This document shows positions 1 through 8,958 of a stretch of 48,155 bases of DNA, piece after piece (position 1 is the stretch's first letter; every line of letters starts with the position of its first letter). The DNA is from Cephaloticoccus capnophilus (lineage in GTDB: Bacteria; Verrucomicrobiota; Verrucomicrobiia; Opitutales; Opitutaceae), in contig NZ_LSZP01000043.1 in assembly GCF_001580045.1 (NCBI RefSeq), forward strand, positions 1-48,155. The letters run 5' to 3'. Made by a program: the position numbers and the translations under genes. The notes below the pieces were generated by a model. That model worked only from the letters and a program-made list of their open reading frames with translations. It had not been told where the DNA came from and did not search any database.

Positions 1-148
1 GAGAGGCCATATCGGGCCAAGCTCCGCTTCGCACAGTATCGCTAAACCAAATCCGCCTAACATAACTTATGTAGGGCTTAGCAAAATCCCCACCCCCATT
101 TCTACCTTAGCTTTACGCATAATGCGAAAATCAATCCCTCATCCGCAC

Positions 149-943
149 TTAAACACTATCGTAAGGTGCCAGCCCATTACTCCGAATCATCGACTGAATA
201 ATGCGAATGTACTCTTCGCCGCGCTCAGAGTAGGCGTGTAAGCCATTGGCAAGCCGCAGCCCGGAGGGCTTTCGGCCTAGCCGCCTATCCTCCGCGCGAA
301 TCGCCCAAAGTCGCCGGTACGCAAGCTGGGTGTTGAGCGTTTGGATGTAGGCGCGCACCGACTCGCGCGGACTCGCATAGGCCGCCACGCGAAAGGCCGC
401 GCCCCGGGCTCGCCGCTTCGGCACAAGCCCACTCCCATCGGTGCTGCGAAGCCCAAAAAAGTTATTCCCCTGCCGCGCAAACCGTGAGGTCCCCCATGCA
501 GACTCATTTGCCGCCTGTGCGAGCACGAGTGAGGCCGGAATCACATCAACCCGCAGCAACACGTCATCGACAAAACGCAAATTCAGCTCCTCCCGCTTCT
601 CCGGCCTATCAAGGCCATACGCCTCGGCAAGCCGTCGCAACCACCGCGCCTCGCGCCCTCGCACATGGGCAACCTTCCCTTTTTTCTCGGTGCGCTTTTC
701 GGCCAAAACCAATTTCCGCCGAATCCGCAATAGTCGCCCGCGGTCTTTTAAAATCTCGGCGTTAGCCTCCTGAGCGAGCGGCAGAAAATAGCCAAAGAAA
801 GCCTCCTTACGCTCAGCAACCGCCTCGTAACGCGCAAAATCCGGCAACACGGGTTCTCGACTCGGGCACCCACGAAAAAGAAGGCCCGTAACCAAAACTC
901 CGGCGAGCGTCGCGATTAACCTAAACTTCCGAGTCGCGAGCAT
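149..943 (-). CDS. Bax-like glucosaminidase-domain protein
   Basis: A 264-residue predicted peptidoglycan hydrolase of the Bax/glucosaminidase family (cleavage next to N-acetylglucosamine in murein is the family activity). An N-terminal hydrophobic anchor spans about residues 7-23 and is followed by Cys26, but Arg in front of it makes a lipobox unlikely. Residues 45-105 are charged and helical. The catalytic-type motif lies at about 135-164: IPASLVLAQAANESAWG with candidate Glu147, then GNNFFG. The C-terminal third contains a YASPRESVRAYIQTLN stretch typical of the fold. It is the last gene of a minus-strand group, 24 bp after the small secreted protein and behind cinA. Family assignment is firm; the exact bond cleaved is inferred. 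Confidence 0.85.
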   Translation of the reverse strand: MLATRKFRLIATLAGVLVTGLLFRGCPSREPVLPDFARYEAVAERKEAFFGYFLPLAQEANAEILKDRGRLLRIRRKLVLAEKRTEKKGKVAHVRGREARWLRRLAEAYGLDRPEKREELNLRFVDDVLLRVDVIPASLVLAQAANESAWGTSRFARQGNNFFGLRSTDGSGLVPKRRARGAAFRVAAYASPRESVRAYIQTLNTQLAYRRLWAIRAEDRRLGRKPSGLRLANGLHAYSERGEEYIRIIQSMIRSNGLAPYDSV

Positions 944-967
944 ACCGCAGGCTCCAATTGCCTAAAA

Positions 968-1393
968 CTATTCCCGAATCCGCTTGAGGTGCAGAAAGAT
1001 CCGCCCCTCCGCGTGATATTCGATATAGTTCGCACTGGTCTGCACTCGGTCCGTCCACGTATTAATCGCGCGGCCTGCATTCTCTTGAGCGACCAGCACC
1101 TCTTCACCGGTAAACCATTTGCGGTACTGCGCGCCCTCCGCCTGCGAGATTTTTAGCGTGAGCTGCGTGTCCGTCTTGTCCGGTTGAAACATAATAAACA
1201 CGTCGCCCGTTTCCTCGTTCACGCGCACACCTTGGAGCATCTGCGCATCGAAACGAATCGCCTCGTAATAGCCGAAAACCGGATTCGCATACTCGCCAGA
1301 CTCGCCGCCTGCTTCGGGCTCTTGCTCTTGGGCAAACACGAGGGGCAGAGCCCCCAGTAAAACGAAAACCAAGGGGAGAAATCGGGGCGTCAT
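968..1393 (-). CDS. Small secreted protein, unknown function
   Basis: A 141-residue protein that I do not recognise. Residues 1-21 form a clear signal peptide ending in LVFA before QEQEPE, so it is probably exported to the periplasm. The mature part is mostly short beta-prone segments with many charged residues and no Cys. There is no catalytic signature. It sits 54 bp downstream of cinA and 24 bp upstream of the glucosaminidase gene on the same strand, so the three are probably cotranscribed. Coding is supported by the signal peptide and the tight spacing. Confidence 0.7.
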   Translation of the reverse strand: MTPRFLPLVFVLLGALPLVFAQEQEPEAGGESGEYANPVFGYYEAIRFDAQMLQGVRVNEETGDVFIMFQPDKTDTQLTLKISQAEGAQYRKWFTGEEVLVAQENAGRAINTWTDRVQTSANYIEYHAEGRIFLHLKRIRE

Positions 1394-1447
1394 GATAGGC
1401 GGAGACTAGCGGCGCGCTCACGGCGCGCAAGCCCTGTGACGCATCGC

Positions 1448-2785
1448 CTATATCAGACACGCCCCCTCCGCGCTGCGCGCGTTGGCCCGCACCAACTCAC
1501 GGCGCAACCAGTCGAGCGCCGCGTTTACCGCGCGCGTCTTAATCGTCCGCCGTGGCCCCGGGTAACTCAGCTTCCTGGCCCACACGCCATCCGGCGCGTG
1601 CAGCCCCACAAAAATCGTGCCCACCTCGTTGCCCCGCTCGTTTGCACACGGAGCGCCCGAAAACGCCGTAATCGACAACGCGTAGTCCGCCCCCAAGCGC
1701 TCCGCCACGCCCGTCGCCAGCGCGACCGCGCACTCGGCACTCACTGCGCCATGCTGCGAGATCAGGCACTCGGGGCAGTCGAGCAGCGTCACCTTTGCCT
1801 CGTTGGAGTTGCACACCAGCGCGCCTAAAAAGCACTTCGCCACGCCGCAAATCTCGCCAAACTCGCTCGTCAGCAGCCCGCCCGTGCCCGCCTCCGCCAC
1901 CGCCAGCGTCTTGTCGCCCGCCCGCAGTAAGTCGACGCAGACCTTGGCTAGCGAAGCCTCTCCATAGCACATAAAATCTTCGCCCAAGAGCCCCTCGCAC
2001 TGCGCCGCAATCGCCTGCAACTGCTCACTCGTCAGCAGCCCGCTCGGCGAGCTTAGCCGACAATCCACCTGCCCCGCATGCGCACAAAATGCCACGCTCA
2101 ATGGCCCGTCCTCGCCAGCCCCCCCATGCGCATCAAAAACCGGCTGGAGCCGCGCCTCTAGCTCCGACTCGCCAATGCCCGCCGTACGCAGTTGCACATA
2201 CGCTTCGCCACTCAGCAAAAAGCCCCGCTCGGCCAGCCTAGGCAGCACCTGCTCAGTAAACATCGGCTGCAACTCGTTGGGCGGCCCCGGCAGCATGCAC
2301 AGCACTTTGCCCGCCTCCTCAAACCACAGCCCGGGAGCCGTCCCGTGCGCATTGGGCAAAAAGTCTCCGCCCTCAAGCCGATACGCCTGCTTCAGATTAT
2401 TGGGCGGCAGCGTTTTTAGCCCAAACCGGTTAAACCGCTCCATAATCGCAGCCTCAATAATCGGCTCAAAAACCAGTGACTGCCCCAGCACCTCAGCAAT
2501 CACCTCGCGCGTGCGATCGTCGCAAGTCGGCCCGAGCCCGCCGCTCGTAATCACCACATCCGCCCCCGCCCAACTCTCGCGAAACTGCCGCTCAATCGCG
2601 CCCGCCTCGTCCGTGATCGTGACATTGCGCGCGAGCTGCACCCCGCGCCGCCCAAGCTGCCCCCCAATAAACGTCAGGTGGCTATTCGCCGTCAGCCCCA
2701 GCAGTAACTCGTCGCCGAGCGTGATTAACTCGAAGCGACGCGGCTTGATGGCTTTCGGGGTGGGACTAGGTTCGGGAGTGGACAT
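1448..2785 (-). CDS. cinA: CinA-like protein with altered PncC amidase domain
   Basis: A 445-residue CinA: N-terminal molybdopterin-binding-like (COG1058) domain, then a C-terminal PncC-type nicotinamide-nucleotide amidase domain. The N-domain has GDELLLG at 24-30 and SGGLGPTCDD at 81-90, and GPPNELQPMF follows at 167-176. The C-domain starts near 280. Here the usual AESCTGG reads AEAGTGG (Ala299, Gly300 in place of Ser, Cys), YSNEAK reads NSNEAK (Asn326 for Tyr, with Lys331 kept), and the TGIAGP loop reads TAFSGAP. In the family the Ser and Tyr are considered part of the active site, so NMN deamidation may be lost or changed. Start is ATG at 2783-2785. First gene of the minus-strand trio. 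Confidence 0.88.
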   Translation of the reverse strand: MSTPEPSPTPKAIKPRRFELITLGDELLLGLTANSHLTFIGGQLGRRGVQLARNVTITDEAGAIERQFRESWAGADVVITSGGLGPTCDDRTREVIAEVLGQSLVFEPIIEAAIMERFNRFGLKTLPPNNLKQAYRLEGGDFLPNAHGTAPGLWFEEAGKVLCMLPGPPNELQPMFTEQVLPRLAERGFLLSGEAYVQLRTAGIGESELEARLQPVFDAHGGAGEDGPLSVAFCAHAGQVDCRLSSPSGLLTSEQLQAIAAQCEGLLGEDFMCYGEASLAKVCVDLLRAGDKTLAVAEAGTGGLLTSEFGEICGVAKCFLGALVCNSNEAKVTLLDCPECLISQHGAVSAECAVALATGVAERLGADYALSITAFSGAPCANERGNEVGTIFVGLHAPDGVWARKLSYPGPRRTIKTRAVNAALDWLRRELVRANARSAEGACLI

Positions 2786-2879
2786 AGGTGCTAAGTGCTG
2801 CGGGAAGGACCGCTGAGGCTAAACAGCCCTTGGCAAAATGCCAGCCGCTCGGCTAGCAAAACCTACTTTCTCTCGACGA

Positions 2880-3058
2880 GGGTCTGTTCCCGCTTCAAAC
2901 GTGGTCGCGACGGAGGCAGATTTTGCGTGCAGCAAGGCGCGAGAAGCGAAGTTTGCTCATGCAAATGAGCGACGAGTAACGCAGCGGCGAGCGTGCGCAG
3001 CACACGTGAGTGGCGAGCCGCGAGCCAAATGCCTTGCGTTTGAAACGCGAACAGACCC
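2880..3058. repeat. Inverted-repeat (MITE-like) element between cinA and uvrC
   Basis: This 179-bp stretch is bounded by 22-nt inverted arms at 2880-2901 and 3037-3058 that match at 20 of 22 positions when one is reverse-complemented; the shared core reads CAACRGACCC-like as GAACAGACCC. Nested inside are a second arm pair (GCAAGGC at 2932-2938 with GCCTTGC at 3031-3037) and a hairpin GCTCAT/ATGAGC at 2955-2970. It fills most of the 312-bp gap between the divergent genes cinA and uvrC, so it must also contain or adjoin their promoters. Reading frames through it look like by-products of the repeat. A related single arm occurs at 16830-16852. Confidence 0.7.
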
Positions 3059-3097
3059 CAAGAATAATCACGTATTCGCCAAGCCGCTACGCGCCCT

Positions 3098-4705
3098 ATG
3101 CCGCCTGAACGCACAGCCCTCTCTCCCCCCGACGGGCTGCCAACGAGCAGCCCACTGGAAACAAAGGGCTACGCCCTAAAGGAGAAAGTCCGCGCGCTGC
3201 CCGACCGCCCCGGCGTTTACCTCATGAAAGACCGGCTCGGCACCATCCTCTACGTCGGCAAAGCCAAGAGCCTTAAAAAACGCGTCTCCTCGTACTTCCA
3301 GCGCGGGCGCGCCCGCAGCATCGAGCAACCCAAAATCCGCTCGCTGATCCCACTCATCCACGACTTCGACATTATCGAAGTCCGCAGCGAGCCCGAAGCC
3401 CTCCTCCTCGAAGGCCGCCTCATCAAACAGTGGAAACCCCGCTACAACACCGACTTTACCGACGACAAACGCTTCCTCCTCGTCCGCGTCGATCTCTCCC
3501 AACCGCTCCCCCGCTTCGCCCTCACTCGGCTCCGCAAAGACAAACACTCCCGCTACTTCGGCCCCTTCCCACACTCCGGCCCGCTACGCACCACCCTCGC
3601 GCAAATGCGCCGCCAGTTCGGCATCCTCCTCGCCGACGCCACCCCCACTCTACTTCCCGACGGACGCTACCAGCTCTACGACGACGTCCGCCAAGAAATC
3701 TACGGACACGAAAACCTCGTCACCCCCGCCGCCTATCGTGCCCGGGTCGATGCCGCCTGTGCCTTCCTCGAAGGCAAGTCCCGCGAAACCCTAAAAACCC
3801 TCCGCGAGCAAATGCAGGCCGCCGCCGAGTCACTCGAGTTTGAAAAAGCGGCCCAGCTCCGCGACCTCATCACCGCCCTCGACGCCACCCTCGAACGCTC
3901 CCGCCGCTTCGAGCGCCACACCCCAGCTCAGCTCCTCGACCCTGCCAACGCCAGCACCCCCCACAGCCACGGAAGCGCCAAGGCCAGCGCACTCGCCGCC
4001 ACCGCAGCACTCGCCGCGCTCGCCCGCGCCCTCGACCTGCCCGCGCCCCCCGAGCACATGGAGTGCTTCGACATCTCGCACATCTCCGGCACGCTCGTCG
4101 TCGCCTCGATGGTGCACTTCACTCATGGCCGACCCGACACCGACCGATACCGCCGCTACCGAATCAAAAGCTTCATCGGCAACGACGATTTCCGTGCGAT
4201 GGAAGAAGTCGTCGCCCGCCGCTACCACCGCCTCGCTAACGAAGGTCGCCCCCTCCCCGACCTCATCGTAATCGACGGCGGGCGCGGCCAAATCGGCGCC
4301 GCGCTCAAAGCCTTTGCCGCAATCGAGGTAAAGCCACCCGCCCTCATCGGCCTCGCCAAAAAACACGAAACCATCCTCTTCGCCGACGCCCGCGCCCCCC
4401 TCAACCTCTCGCTAAACGACCCTGCGCTCAACCTCCTCCAACGCCTCCGCGACGAAGCCCACCGCTTCGCCAACACCTACAACGCCGACCTGCGCTCGCG
4501 AAAAATCCGCGAGTCCCTGCTCGACGACATCCCCGGCCTAGGCGCGAAACGAAAAGCCCAACTCCTTGCCCATTTCGGCTCCATCGACCGGCTCCGCGCC
4601 GCCTCGCCTACCGCCCTCGCCACCCTCCCCGGCATCGGCCCCAAACTCGCCGAAAAGATCCACCAAACGCTGCGCCCGGCTTTCCCCTCCCCAGCTACGC
4701 CGTGA
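3098..4705 (+). CDS. uvrC: Excinuclease ABC subunit C
   Basis: UvrC makes both incisions around UvrAB-marked lesions in nucleotide excision repair. The 535-residue protein has an N-terminal GIY-YIG nuclease (GVY at 39-41, YVGKAKSLKKR at 52-62), a UVR motif for UvrB binding at about 230-262, an RNase H-like nuclease (MECFDISH from 321 with Asp325, IDGGRGQ with Asp393), and two helix-hairpin-helix motifs at about 475-527 (DIPGLGAKR, LPGIGPKLAEK). The length is slightly short for the family (often about 600). Start: no ATG or GTG lies between 3098 and the conserved KVRALPDRPGVY, so about 25 residues precede the family start; part of this leader is encoded by a repeat hairpin at 3131-3153. The stop overlaps the next gene. 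Confidence 0.95.
   Translation: MPPERTALSPPDGLPTSSPLETKGYALKEKVRALPDRPGVYLMKDRLGTILYVGKAKSLKKRVSSYFQRGRARSIEQPKIRSLIPLIHDFDIIEVRSEPEALLLEGRLIKQWKPRYNTDFTDDKRFLLVRVDLSQPLPRFALTRLRKDKHSRYFGPFPHSGPLRTTLAQMRRQFGILLADATPTLLPDGRYQLYDDVRQEIYGHENLVTPAAYRARVDAACAFLEGKSRETLKTLREQMQAAAESLEFEKAAQLRDLITALDATLERSRRFERHTPAQLLDPANASTPHSHGSAKASALAATAALAALARALDLPAPPEHMECFDISHISGTLVVASMVHFTHGRPDTDRYRRYRIKSFIGNDDFRAMEEVVARRYHRLANEGRPLPDLIVIDGGRGQIGAALKAFAAIEVKPPALIGLAKKHETILFADARAPLNLSLNDPALNLLQRLRDEAHRFANTYNADLRSRKIRESLLDDIPGLGAKRKAQLLAHFGSIDRLRAASPTALATLPGIGPKLAEKIHQTLRPAFPSPATP
3131..3153. repeat. Structured repeat inside uvrC leader codons
   Basis: A perfect 7-bp hairpin GGGCTGC-CAACGA-GCAGCCC (3134-3153) preceded by GAC and followed by a tail ACTGGAAACAAAGGGCT. 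The 23 nt at 3131-3153 match 9707-9729 in moxR at 20 positions, but in moxR they are read in another frame. Confidence 0.55.
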
Positions 4706-5097
4706 AAACGCCAAAGCCTACGAATCGCCACCTCTGGCTCCTCGACCCACTCGCCGACGAGCCCACACTCATCGTCCGCAGTATGTTCGTTGGCCAAGCC
4801 GTCTACCTCGACGGCCGCATGGTCCTGTACCTCGCCGACCGCGCTGAGCCATGGCGCGGCGTCTGCGTGCCGATGGAGCGCGACCAGCACCCCGCCCTCA
4901 TCGCCGAACTGCCAGCCCTCGCCCCACACCCCGAACTCCCCAAATGGCTCTATCTGCCCGAATCCGCCGACACTTTTGAACGCGACGCGGAGTGGCTCGT
5001 CAGCCGCATCCAAGCGCGAGACTCCAGGATTGGAATCACCCCCACTCCGAAAAAACCGAAACGACACAATCCATTGGAACAAAATGCGGGGCTGTGA
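4702..5097 (+). CDS. Unknown 131-aa protein coupled to uvrC
   Basis: I do not recognise this protein. It starts at GTG 4702-4704, overlapping the uvrC stop in GTGA, a typical sign of translational coupling. The product is 131 residues with no signal peptide or membrane segment; its first part (LWLLDPLADEPTLIVRSMFVG, YLDGRMVLYLAD) looks like a compact beta-rich fold, and its C-terminus ends in a basic tail with KKPKRH. A tract of Pro and His residues lies near 75-85. It ends 35 bp before the signal-peptide start of the DUF4139 gene. The function is unknown; the coding call rests on overlap, spacing and codon bias. Confidence 0.6.
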   Translation: MKTPKPTNRHLWLLDPLADEPTLIVRSMFVGQAVYLDGRMVLYLADRAEPWRGVCVPMERDQHPALIAELPALAPHPELPKWLYLPESADTFERDAEWLVSRIQARDSRIGITPTPKKPKRHNPLEQNAGL

Positions 5098-5132
5098 CTC
5101 TCTGCCTCCGCCCAACAAACACCCCATTTACC

Positions 5133-6815
5133 ATGATAAAGCACCTCCTCCTCGTCCCCACGCTTCTACTGGCCGCTACAGGGCTCCCCGCTCTCGCCGC
5201 TGCCGCCGCCACTCAGCTAAACACCACCATCAGCGCAGTCACCGTTTACAACGACCGCGCCATTGTCACCCGCACCGCCCGCGCCGAAGTCCAAGCCGGC
5301 CTCAACGAACTGCACATTGAGGGCCTCCCCGCGAGCCTCATCGACGACTCACTCCAGGCCGCCGCCACCGGCACCGCTGATGCCACACTCCTCGACATCA
5401 CGGCCCGCCAAACCTTCGTCGCCACCACGCCCGACCCACGCCGCGCCGCAATCGAAGATGCCCTCACCAGCCTCCGCGAAGAAGAACGCAGCCTCAACGA
5501 CCGCGCCGCCCTCCTCAAAAGCCACCGCGACCTCCTCGACCGACTCCAAAACAGTGCCGTGACGATCACTGGGGGCGAGCGCGCCGAACGCCCCAAACTC
5601 GACGAAGTCGAAGCCACCCTCGCCTACGGCCAAGCCGAGATCGCTAAGCTCAACACCCAACTCCAAGCCCTCGACCGCGAACTCGCCCAACTCCAAGCCC
5701 AAATCACCGCCCACCAAAACCAACTCGACGAACTGCCCGCGCTGCCCAGCCGCCGTAGCGTCAAGACCGCCACCCTGCGCATCCAAGCCGCCCAGCCCGG
5801 GGACCTCGACATCGAACTGCGCTACACCACGCCCCAAGCCAGTTGGCGGCCCGCCTACGACGCCCACGTTTCCACCACCGAATCCCGCGTCCAACTCGGC
5901 TACTTCGCCCAAGTCCGCCAGACCACCGGCGAAGACTGGGAAAACGTCGCCCTCACCCTCTCCACCGCCCGCCCCTCGCTCGGCGGCCACGCTCCCGAGC
6001 TTTCCCCCTGGCACCTGGACCTCGTACCCGATGCCGCCAACGAGGAAAACGCCCCACTCGTGCGCCTCCAAAACCGTAAGGCTCTGGGCTTCGGAGCCGC
6101 ACCCGCACCCCGACTCGCTGCCGCCCAATCCTCGGGCGAACGCATGACCTTCGACCTCGTCGCCGCCGACTACGCCGAAGCGGCCCTCGATCCCAGCTCC
6201 ACCGTTGCCACCTTCACAATCGCCACCCCCGCCACGCTTCACAGCGACAACTCCCCGCAGAAAATCCCCGTCACCACCCTCGACCTCGACGCCGAGATTA
6301 CCTACCGCGCCACCCCCAAGCTGCGCAGCATCGCCTACCGCGACGCCCATATTTCCAACACGAGCGACTTCCCCCTCCTGCCCGGCCAAATGAACGTCTT
6401 CGTCGACCGCACTTTCATCGCCACAAGCCGCCTCACCCACACCAGCCCCGGCGAAAAGTTCAACCTCGCACTCGGAGCCGACGAAGCCCTCGCCATCACC
6501 CATAAACAAGTCCGCCGCTTCACCGAACAAGTCGGCCTCATGACCAAGAGCACCCGCACGAGCTACGAATACTTGACCACCGTCACCAATAACAAACCCG
6601 GCCCCCTCCGCCTCATCCTCGCCGACCAAGTCCCCGTCTCGCGCAACGATAAAATCACCGTAAAAATCCAAGCGCCCGCCGCCCGCGAAGCCCGCCCGGA
6701 CGCCGAAGGCAAACTCGAATGGACACTCGACCTCGCCCCCGGCGAAACCCGCGAAGTCCCCCTCAACTTCACAGTTGAACACGCGGTCGGCCTCGCAATC
6801 GACGGCCTAGAGTAA
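5133..6815 (+). CDS. Secreted DUF4139 (MuiA-like) protein
   Basis: A 560-residue exported protein of the DUF4140/DUF4139 (mucoidy-inhibitor MuiA-like) family, function poorly defined. Start chosen at ATG 5133, because the reading frame opens earlier but only from 5133 is there a signal peptide (MIKHLLLVPTLLLAATGLP, then ALAAAAA). N-terminal DUF4140-type beta domain with VTVYNDRAIVTRTARAEV; a coiled coil at about 105-205 (ALTSLREEERSLNDRA, LNTQLQALDRELAQLQAQ); then a C-terminal DUF4139 domain with ELRYTTPQASWRPAYDAHV and GEDWENVALTLSTARP, ending in an Ig-like strand set (LAPGETREVPLNFTVEH). A terminator follows about 50 bp later. Family call is confident, role is not. Confidence 0.88.
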   Translation: MIKHLLLVPTLLLAATGLPALAAAAATQLNTTISAVTVYNDRAIVTRTARAEVQAGLNELHIEGLPASLIDDSLQAAATGTADATLLDITARQTFVATTPDPRRAAIEDALTSLREEERSLNDRAALLKSHRDLLDRLQNSAVTITGGERAERPKLDEVEATLAYGQAEIAKLNTQLQALDRELAQLQAQITAHQNQLDELPALPSRRSVKTATLRIQAAQPGDLDIELRYTTPQASWRPAYDAHVSTTESRVQLGYFAQVRQTTGEDWENVALTLSTARPSLGGHAPELSPWHLDLVPDAANEENAPLVRLQNRKALGFGAAPAPRLAAAQSSGERMTFDLVAADYAEAALDPSSTVATFTIATPATLHSDNSPQKIPVTTLDLDAEITYRATPKLRSIAYRDAHISNTSDFPLLPGQMNVFVDRTFIATSRLTHTSPGEKFNLALGADEALAITHKQVRRFTEQVGLMTKSTRTSYEYLTTVTNNKPGPLRLILADQVPVSRNDKITVKIQAPAAREARPDAEGKLEWTLDLAPGETREVPLNFTVEHAVGLAIDGLE

Positions 6816-6854
6816 GCGCCTGTACCCACACCTGCACATAAGCCGGTCGAATGA

Positions 6855-8243
<1,389 letters not shown>

Positions 8244-8257
8244 CGGCGTTTATCTGA

Positions 8258-8340
8258 CCCCAGCCCGCGCTGGGGCTCTGCCTAAGTCGGTGAGCGCTTC
8301 CGCTCTTGCGGGCCGCACCAAGGTGCGGCCCGCCTAAGTC
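8258..8340. repeat. Two hairpins each followed by GCCTAAGTC
   Basis: Downstream of eno: hairpin CCCCAGC-CCGC-GCTGGGG (8258-8275), then GCCTAAGTC (8280-8288); a second perfect hairpin GCGGGCCGCACC/GGTGCGGCCCGC (8308-8333) overlaps a second GCCTAAGTC (8332-8340). The stems differ completely while the tail is identical. Either could pause RNA polymerase, but neither has a T tract directly after it. Confidence 0.6.
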
Positions 8341-8356
8341 TCAACCCCTTTTTCTT

Positions 8357-8389
8357 GACGCGGTGCGCCCTAGCCCCGCGTCTTTTTTT
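8357..8389 (+). terminator. Intrinsic terminator after enolase
   Basis: Stem GACGCGG (8357-8363) with CCGCGTC (8376-8382), a 12-nt loop, followed directly by seven T residues (8383-8389). This is the only hairpin in the eno-gdx gap with a classic U tract on the plus strand. Confidence 0.8.
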
Positions 8390-8502
8390 GTTCATTCACC
8401 AGGGTGCGGCGGCTTGGGCTTTCCCGCTCAATCGCTGCGCTACCCAACCGTTAACCGCTTCGTTGTCTGTCCGAAGTTTTCCCAACGACAGGTATACTCA
8501 TC

Positions 8503-8826
8503 ATGGCATGGATCTACCTAGTTATTGCTGGAATTCTGGAAGTCGTCTGGGCGCTGGGCATGAAGCAGACAGAAGGCTTTACCCGCCTATGGCCGAGCGT
8601 CTTCACGCTCGGGTTCATGGCCGTGAGCTTTTACCTACTCGCACTCGCCATGCGCGACCTGCCCGCAGGCACGGCCTACGCGGTGTGGACGGGGATCGGC
8701 GCAGTCGGCACCGTCATCCTCGGCATTCTCTGGCTGGGCGAACCACGCGACGCCGCACGACTCATCTGCGTGAGCCTCATCCTCTGTGGCGTCATCGGCC
8801 TCAAAGTCTTCAGCAAAGCGGCCTAG
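8503..8826 (+). CDS. gdx: SMR-family guanidinium exporter (Gdx/SugE type)
   Basis: A 107-residue four-helix small multidrug resistance protein. The Gdx/SugE subfamily exports guanidinium in exchange for protons. Evidence: Glu13 in the first helix ([19 protein letters not shown]), the subfamily signature [19 protein letters not shown] at about 58-76, and the final helix with [17 protein letters not shown]. Start ATG 8503 is preceded by AGGTATACTCATC, a plausible weak ribosome site. I looked for guanidine-I, -II (ACGR loops) and -III riboswitch cores in the 113 bp between the eno terminator and the start and saw none. The gene stands alone, with its own terminator. Confidence 0.88.
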   Translation: MAWIYLVIAGILEVVWALGMKQTEGFTRLWPSVFTLGFMAVSFYLLALAMRDLPAGTAYAVWTGIGAVGTVILGILWLGEPRDAARLICVSLILCGVIGLKVFSKAA

Positions 8827-8864
8827 AGTCGTAGCCGTCGATTTCCCTAACGAACTTTTCCCAA

Positions 8865-8896
8865 AAGGCGCGGTCTTCCGCGCCTTCCTTTTTCCT
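8865..8896 (+). terminator. Intrinsic terminator after gdx
   Basis: Perfect 9-bp stem AAGGCGCGG (8865-8873), loop TCTT, CCGCGCCTT (8878-8886), followed by CCTTTTTCC. Lies 39 bp after the gdx stop and before moxR. Confidence 0.8.
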
Positions 8897-8958
8897 TGGC
8901 GCGGCCGCACAGGCTGCGGTGCTCTTTCTTCCCTTCCTAGCCTACTTATCCCCCTATC

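Noticed and set aside
2838-3179. Open frames on both strands in the cinA-uvrC gap
   Set aside because: They run through the inverted-repeat element and have no start-site support or known domain.
5349-6782. Minus-strand open frame of 477 codons opposite the DUF4139 gene
   Set aside because: Gly/Glu/Val-rich antisense shadow with no recognisable domain; the plus-strand gene has a signal peptide and family motifs.
8390-8502. Guanidine riboswitch upstream of the Gdx-type exporter
   Set aside because: No ACGR-loop hairpin pair (type II), and no type I or III conserved core was visible.
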